Shown in pieces: positions 6,064-9,604 of a stretch of DNA of 9,604 nucleotides. The translations under genes were made by a program, and so were the position numbers. Where the stretch lies: contig DHJP01000029.1 in NCBI GenBank assembly GCA_002404395.1, forward strand, positions 1 through 9,604, read 5' to 3'. The DNA is from Clostridiales bacterium UBA4717 (lineage in GTDB: Bacteria; Bacillota; Clostridia; Oscillospirales; CAG-272). Positions within the stretch are counted from its first letter, which is position 1. Each line of letters starts with the position of its first letter. Under the pieces are notes generated by a model that worked only from the letters and a program-made list of their open reading frames with translations, did not search any database and was not told the origin of the DNA.

Positions 6064-7101
6064 TTAAAGTGGTTGTACACTGACCTTGACCTTACGGCTC
6101 TGTGTAGTTTTCATTACATCCGGCAGGATCGTCGGATACTTTGCCTTCAGAACCTTGGAATCGGGTCGTGTAGTGGATTTAGTGACGTAATCAATGAGAA
6201 GCTTATCCGATGTCGTCGTAAGGACACCATGCTCATGCTCCTTCATGATTTCGGCAATTCGCACGCTGTGTGCTTCGATCTCCTTTTCATAAGTTTTGAT
6301 TTCACGGTTGCACTCCGTGATCTTGCCCTGCAACAGAGCGATCCGACGCAGTGCATTTTCCTGTTTGGAAGAAAATTCAATGGTCGGCAGCCCGGACTGA
6401 CTTTCTCCGTAGATACGGGCCAGCGATTCAAGCGCCAACTGCGGCGCTACGCCGGACATTGTAGGCGGCTTATCATGCTCAAGGCTCCATATCCATTCAT
6501 CGAGGCGCTCGAAGATCATATCTTCCTTGGCTTTATCCCGGGTGATATCCGGAATCGCCAGGTCGTTGTCCGGATTATTTCCCCAAATTGCGGAGAACGA
6601 ACCGATGTTGACATCGGCAACGGCCAGATAGAAACGCAGCTGCAATTCATAGTACAAAGGAATGGCACCATCGTCCCACTCGCTTGCTTTATGATAGGTG
6701 CAGCTCTTGCACTCCAGGATACCAGACTCTCCGTCAGAGGCACGCTCAAAACGCCGATCGAAGTTGGCAAGCGCATACGGATGGTCTGCGTGTTGGTACA
6801 GGTTCGTGTCCTCATACACGCGGTTGCCGGTTTTCTTGGCATACCAATGCGCTGCGATAGGTTCAAGCAAATGCCCCATTTCAAGCTGATTGGCGTTGCT
6901 TTTTACCGGCGGTTTCATCCGCCCCTTTTTGATCATCCACAGTTCCAGCGGCGTTGTCCAAGGGGAGACCCCGAAGACGGCTGCCACATCACTGCCGCCG
7001 ACCGTATACGGGATTTTACCGGACGGTCCGTGCATACGAGCCGCCAGCCACTGAGCGTTGGTCATTCCGGCAGTATCGCATAGGATATTCGGTGCCGCCA
7101 T
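6064..7101 (-). CDS. YqaJ-type viral recombinase (lambda-exonuclease-like nuclease)
   Basis: A 345-residue nuclease of the PD-(D/E)XK superfamily, YqaJ group, which resects double-strand ends to single strands for annealing. Visible motifs in order are GGSDVAAVFGVSPW (35-48, substrate/fold motif), EMGHLLEP (74-81, catalytic E80), ANFDRR (112-117, D115), GILECKS (127-133, the E-x-K motif with E130 and K132) and YYELQLRFYL (150-159, Q154). All residues expected for metal-dependent catalysis are present. About residues 235-295 form a likely coiled coil (ALLQGKITECNREIKTYEKE), and a basic C-terminal tail follows. The start ATG shares its A with the TGA of the preceding gene (TGATG), so translation is coupled. 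With the annealing protein at 2023-2784 it makes a Red-like recombination pair. Confidence 0.92.
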   Translation of the reverse strand: MAAPNILCDTAGMTNAQWLAARMHGPSGKIPYTVGGSDVAAVFGVSPWTTPLELWMIKKGRMKPPVKSNANQLEMGHLLEPIAAHWYAKKTGNRVYEDTNLYQHADHPYALANFDRRFERASDGESGILECKSCTYHKASEWDDGAIPLYYELQLRFYLAVADVNIGSFSAIWGNNPDNDLAIPDITRDKAKEDMIFERLDEWIWSLEHDKPPTMSGVAPQLALESLARIYGESQSGLPTIEFSSKQENALRRIALLQGKITECNREIKTYEKEIEAHSVRIAEIMKEHEHGVLTTTSDKLLIDYVTKSTTRPDSKVLKAKYPTILPDVMKTTQSRKVKVSVQPL

Positions 7102-8243
7102 CAGTAGCTCACCGCCTTTGCCAAATCAAAATCACTCCATTTGAGTGTGAGCGCACGCGCCATATTTTCTTCGACAACAAGGAGTTTGCTTTCGGGGAAC
7201 TTATCCGTTTTGAGAATAAACGGGATCTCCTGCATGGCCAGAAACACATCATGTGCCGTGGCAGGGCCTCCGCCGTAAGACATCTCAAACATGGCGATTG
7301 CTTCGACTGCTGCCTTTTTAGGAAGGCTGAGCTTTTTACACACCCGCGTCATGGCGTTGATCGGAAAATCCAGATGGATCTCCATCAGCGCCTGCAGCTT
7401 GGCGATGCTGTCCCCAAACTGGGCAAACAGTTGATCCAGTGCTGTATCAAAGTCAGCGACCTTGGATTGATGCCGATGATCTACGGCTACGCAGCCGCCG
7501 ATATGGATAGAGTGCCTGCCGTTCATCAGAAGTGCAGAGACCTTTGCCGAGGCGACACCGGTATCCGATGTCATAAAGCGGATACCCGGCATCAGCTTGG
7601 ATGCCATCGTCGCTTTGCCCTGGGCAGCCAGCACCTTTGCATAGGTACCGAGCAGGTCTTCCTTCTGGTCAGGCATTCGCCATGAGGCACTGACCAGGGA
7701 ATGGTCACAGTACCCAGACTCAAACTCGTTCCCGGAGAACCGTGCATCGAGTTTTGCCTGCAGAACTTTCAGCAGTTCGTCGATCGGAAGGACGGAATAA
7801 TCCACCTCATCACCGGAGTGAACGGCAGAGATTTTTTCGTCCCGGATCAGCAAGAGCGCATCCGCCGAATACAGCTTCAGGCATTCGTTGAGCACTTCGG
7901 CCAATACCTCGCGGCTGAGTTTGGGAAGCGCAGTGCCTCCGATCTTCGCTCTGTCGAGCAGGCTTTTGTAGGCTGTCATGCGGACCGGATAGAGTTCTCC
8001 GTTTACGCGCATGGCAAGCCCGAGATTTTCTGCCGTATCCTTTACGGCTTCCTGTGATGTTCCTGCGGCAAACGCCGACAAATTACCGATGAGAGGCGAG
8101 GACTCGCCGAGAGGTTCCACCTGCAGGTCAGCGACCTTGCAGCGGATCCAACGGCTGTTCTTTGCCTGTTCCTCATGATAATCCAGCAGCGTCGGATAGG
8201 AACTGAACAGCGTATAATAGCTGTCCTGGCATGGTTTTTGCAT
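7101..8243 (-). CDS. First operon gene; hypothetical protein resembling DUF932
   Basis: A 380-residue soluble protein with no signal peptide or membrane segment. I cannot name it with certainty. The order of segments resembles DUF932 phage/plasmid proteins. Residues 74-106 read LGLAMRVNGELYPVRMTAYK and onward, like the family's segment that introduces an early helical block. IRDEKISAVHSGDEVDYSVLPIDELLKVL (about 133-161) matches its 'AVxSxxYxxIDDxxVL' region. RFMTSDTGVASAKVSALLMN (222-241) matches its 'NSExGxxSLxVxxxLxRLVCTNG' region. DUF932 proteins are common on mobile elements and of unknown biochemical role. AAAGGAG lies nine bases before the ATG. It is the first gene after the operon promoter and leader, and its stop overlaps the start of the nuclease gene. 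Confidence 0.7.
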   Translation of the reverse strand: MQKPCQDSYYTLFSSYPTLLDYHEEQAKNSRWIRCKVADLQVEPLGESSPLIGNLSAFAAGTSQEAVKDTAENLGLAMRVNGELYPVRMTAYKSLLDRAKIGGTALPKLSREVLAEVLNECLKLYSADALLLIRDEKISAVHSGDEVDYSVLPIDELLKVLQAKLDARFSGNEFESGYCDHSLVSASWRMPDQKEDLLGTYAKVLAAQGKATMASKLMPGIRFMTSDTGVASAKVSALLMNGRHSIHIGGCVAVDHRHQSKVADFDTALDQLFAQFGDSIAKLQALMEIHLDFPINAMTRVCKKLSLPKKAAVEAIAMFEMSYGGGPATAHDVFLAMQEIPFILKTDKFPESKLLVVEENMARALTLKWSDFDLAKAVSY

Positions 8244-8297
8244 AGTGAAATGCTCCTTTCTTTGATTTTGACGGCAATGCCGCCTTGATATATGACA

Positions 8298-8329
8298 AAA
8301 GCCAGCACTCCCGAAGGACTGCTGGCTTT
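8298..8329 (-). terminator. Second leader hairpin, terminator-like in both directions
   Basis: AAAGCCAGCA (8298-8307) pairs with TGCTGGCTTT (8320-8329). Inside, TCC (8309-8311) / GGA (8316-8318) close a CGAA loop, which is TTCG on the minus strand, the very stable tetraloop. One opposed pair, 8308/8319, does not match. Minus-strand RNA continues as GGCTTTTGTC, a short T run. Confidence 0.68.
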
Positions 8330-8360
8330 ATGCCCGAATGAATTGGCCGGAAACAAAAAA

Positions 8361-8390
8361 AGTGCCATTTGCAATAACGCAAATGACACT
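8361..8390 (-). terminator. First leader terminator with seven-base T run
   Basis: AGTGCCATTTGC (8361-8372) / GCAAATGACACT (8379-8390) with loop AATAAC forms a 12-pair stem in minus-strand RNA (one G-U), followed at once by seven T's (complement of 8355-8361). It is the best intrinsic terminator in the window and lies about 50 bases after the operon's likely transcription start and before its first gene. Confidence 0.75.
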
Positions 8391-8413
8391 GTGATAACTC
8401 TGTTAAACTATGC

Positions 8414-8428
8414 TTGGTTCAGAACCAA
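8414..8428. promoter_or_regulatory. 15-base perfect palindrome, candidate operator
   Basis: TTGGTTC-A-GAACCAA is a perfect dyad with a single central base, about 13-27 bases downstream of the predicted start of transcription. This size and position suit a repressor operator (for example an XRE/cI-like regulator) or a short RNA stem at the 5' end. No regulator gene in the window is tied to it. Confidence 0.5.
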
Positions 8429-8447
8429 ACTTGATACTTACATGGAT

Positions 8448-8476
8448 AGTATAACAGAAAACTTCGCAATAGTCAA
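8448..8476 (-). promoter_or_regulatory. Main promoter of the seven-gene operon
   Basis: TTGACT (8471-8476) and TATACT (8448-8453) on the minus strand are separated by exactly 17 bases. Each box differs from sigma-A consensus at one position. It is the strongest promoter in the window and precedes all genes from 8243 down to 903, none of which shows another convincing promoter in its short intergenic gaps. Confidence 0.78.
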
Positions 8477-8578
8477 TCCATTCGCCGGAAAAGGGCATTT
8501 TATGCTCGGCTTTTTACATTCATCTTGCTGCTGGTTATATCAGATTTCCTTCAAGCGAGTATACGCGAAAAATGCATC

Positions 8579-9604
8579 TTACAGTGTTCTCAGCAAAAAC
8601 GCCATATACAGCGGAAGAGTCAGCACCTGTCCGGTGCGCCCGACATTATAGTCGCCCAGCTTGATGGCACTGCTGACATGGTATTTTTCCGGATGATTCA
8701 GAATCGTCTTTGTACTCTTGATGTTGCCGGTCGCTGCCTTTACCTCCACGAGCGTACACTCGCCCTTGTAGCGGATCACAAAATCCACCTCTAAGCCGGA
8801 ATCCTTGTGGAAATAATAGAGCTTCCGTCCCATCTTTGCAAAAATATCCGCAATCAGGTTTTCAAAGATAGCGCCTTTGTAGCCATAGAGATTGCCTTGC
8901 AGTATGTCGTACTGTGTGCCGTCTTCCAGCATACTGACGAACAGCCCCATATCGCGCATATATACCTTGAAGGTGTCCTCCTCGGCGTTGCCGTCCAGCG
9001 GCAGCTCGGTAATGGAGAGGTTATAGCAGCGGGAGATGATCCCCGCATCCTCGATCCATTGCAGGCTTCCGGCATATTTTGCAGCCGTAGAGCCTTTTCG
9101 GACAACAGAATACTGGAATTTCTTATTTTCCTTGGCTAACTGACGGGGGATGGACTGGAAGCACTCTTTGATGCGGGACTTGTCTTTCTTTTCCGCGTAT
9201 TTCACCATGTCGTCTTCATAAGAACGCACGATGTCACGCTGGATGCGCAGCACCTCATCCATCTGCTTGCTGTCCACAAAGGTCTGTACGGCATCCGGCA
9301 TTCCACCGACAACGGCATATTGCAGCAGGAGTTGTTTCATGCGGCTGTGCAATGCATCCGGCACCGGCGTTTCCGTATCCAATGCTTTTTGCAGCATATC
9401 AATGACCGGCTCGGAGATCCCGTTTGCCCACAGAAATTCCTCAAAATCCAACGGGTACATATCGATCACGGTTTCCGAACCTACGGGAACTGATTTCGGC
9501 TCCTTGCCATAGCCTTTTACACCGAGCAGAGAGCCGGTGCCGATCACATCGTACCGACCGTCGATCCGAAAGAATTTCAATGCGGTTCGTGCCTCGGGGC
9601 AATC
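8579..9604 (-). CDS. AAA_14/DUF4143-type ATPase, N terminus beyond the window
   Basis: The C-terminal 341 residues of an ATP-binding protein. The first visible residues, DCPEARTALKFFRIDGRYDV, are the segment that follows the Walker B aspartate-glutamate in this family, and VIGTGSLLG (20-28) is the sensor-1 strand. Walker A and Walker B lie off the window, so ATP binding is inferred from family. The C-terminal DUF4143 domain has KGAIFENLIADIF (about 243-255), a GLEVDFVIR motif (270-278) and LVEVKA (285-290). Together these suggest a restriction-endonuclease-like fold with D and ExK residues. The TTG at 9578-9580 is an internal codon, since the frame is open to the edge. Function is unknown; such genes are common in bacterial accessory regions. 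No strong terminator follows, and the next operon's promoter lies about 100 bases downstream. Confidence 0.88.
   Translation of the reverse strand, partial: DCPEARTALKFFRIDGRYDVIGTGSLLGVKGYGKEPKSVPVGSETVIDMYPLDFEEFLWANGISEPVIDMLQKALDTETPVPDALHSRMKQLLLQYAVVGGMPDAVQTFVDSKQMDEVLRIQRDIVRSYEDDMVKYAEKKDKSRIKECFQSIPRQLAKENKKFQYSVVRKGSTAAKYAGSLQWIEDAGIISRCYNLSITELPLDGNAEEDTFKVYMRDMGLFVSMLEDGTQYDILQGNLYGYKGAIFENLIADIFAKMGRKLYYFHKDSGLEVDFVIRYKGECTLVEVKAATGNIKSTKTILNHPEKYHVSSAIKLGDYNVGRTGQVLTLPLYMAFLLRTL

Larger units (their letters stand above)
8244..8441 (-). ncRNA. Structured operon leader RNA (5' untranslated region)
   Basis: The promoter at 8448-8476 places the transcript start near 8441, giving a leader of about 198 nt before the first gene. 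In RNA order it contains a 15-base palindrome (8414-8428), a terminator hairpin with a T run (8361-8390), a second terminator-like hairpin (8298-8329), a small stem GACGGC/GCCGCC (8270-8284) and AAAGGAG (8253-8259). I do not recognise a known riboswitch, T-box or leader peptide in it. If the first terminator works, an RNA of roughly 85-90 nt would be released, so it could also be a separate small RNA. Confidence 0.5.

Noticed and set aside
5368..7083. 571-codon open frame on the plus strand
   Set aside because: It runs antisense across the nuclease and deoxyribosyltransferase-like genes, the hairpin gap and the recD2 start. All of these have clear families or structure on the minus strand, and its translation shows no domain.
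8497..8511. Short hairpin GGGCAT/ATGCTC as terminator of the DUF4143-type gene
   Set aside because: Only six pairs with a three-base loop; in minus-strand RNA it has an A-C mismatch, so it does not support termination in the direction of the gene.
8292..8651. 119-codon open frame on the plus strand
   Set aside because: It translates both leader terminators and the end of the DUF4143-type gene. It has no ribosome binding site, and the residues are explained by the hairpin sequences.
1..9604. CRISPR arrays, tRNA or rRNA genes, insertion sequences
   Set aside because: No regularly spaced repeats, no cloverleaf-like or rRNA sequence, and no transposase or terminal repeats were seen on either strand.

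Overview
The window looks like part of the accessory genome of a Clostridia-type Firmicute, probably a gut Oscillospirales/Lachnospirales relative. The grounds are strong AAAGGAG(G) ribosome binding sites, sigma-A-like promoters with 17-base spacers, moderate GC, and protein types common in clostridial conjugative elements and prophages. No integrase, relaxase, capsid or attachment site is visible, so ICE, plasmid and prophage cannot be separated. All supported genes read on the minus strand, so the functional order runs from high to low coordinates.

Right end (9604 to 8579): the C-terminal 341 residues of an AAA ATPase of the AAA_14/DUF4143 type, cut by the window edge. Next is a 335-base gene-free stretch (8578 to 8244). 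It holds a near-consensus minus-strand promoter and a roughly 200-nt leader with a 15-base palindrome and two terminator-like hairpins ahead of the first gene.

Centre (8243 to 903): a tightly packed seven-gene DNA-metabolism operon. In order: a 380-aa protein resembling DUF932 phage/plasmid proteins; a YqaJ-type (lambda-exonuclease-like) recombination nuclease; a DUF4406/DUF7768-type nucleoside deoxyribosyltransferase-like protein; a RecD2-type SF1B helicase; an unrecognised 147-aa helical protein; a probable single-strand annealing protein with an ExoX-C-like tail; and a CHC2 zinc finger/toprim-like (DUF3854-type) primase. I read this as a Red-like recombination set (nuclease plus annealing protein) joined to a helicase and a primase, probably for copying and repairing the element. 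A hairpin followed by TTTT sits before recD2, another hairpin sits before the primase ribosome binding site, and a terminator ends the operon at 872-897.

Left end (797 to 1): a more AT-rich stretch with two small antitoxin genes, each with its own promoter. One is Phd/YefM-like and one RelB/DinJ-like. Neither has a recognisable toxin beside it in the window. A final gene starts at position 28 and leaves the window after nine codons.

The most notable feature is the RNA structure of the operon. Four hairpins each contain one position that is an A/C mismatch on the plus strand but a G-U pair in the minus-strand transcript. This suggests they are folded as minus-strand RNA. The terminators in the leader and inside the operon suggest attenuation or processive antitermination, which is inferred and not shown.
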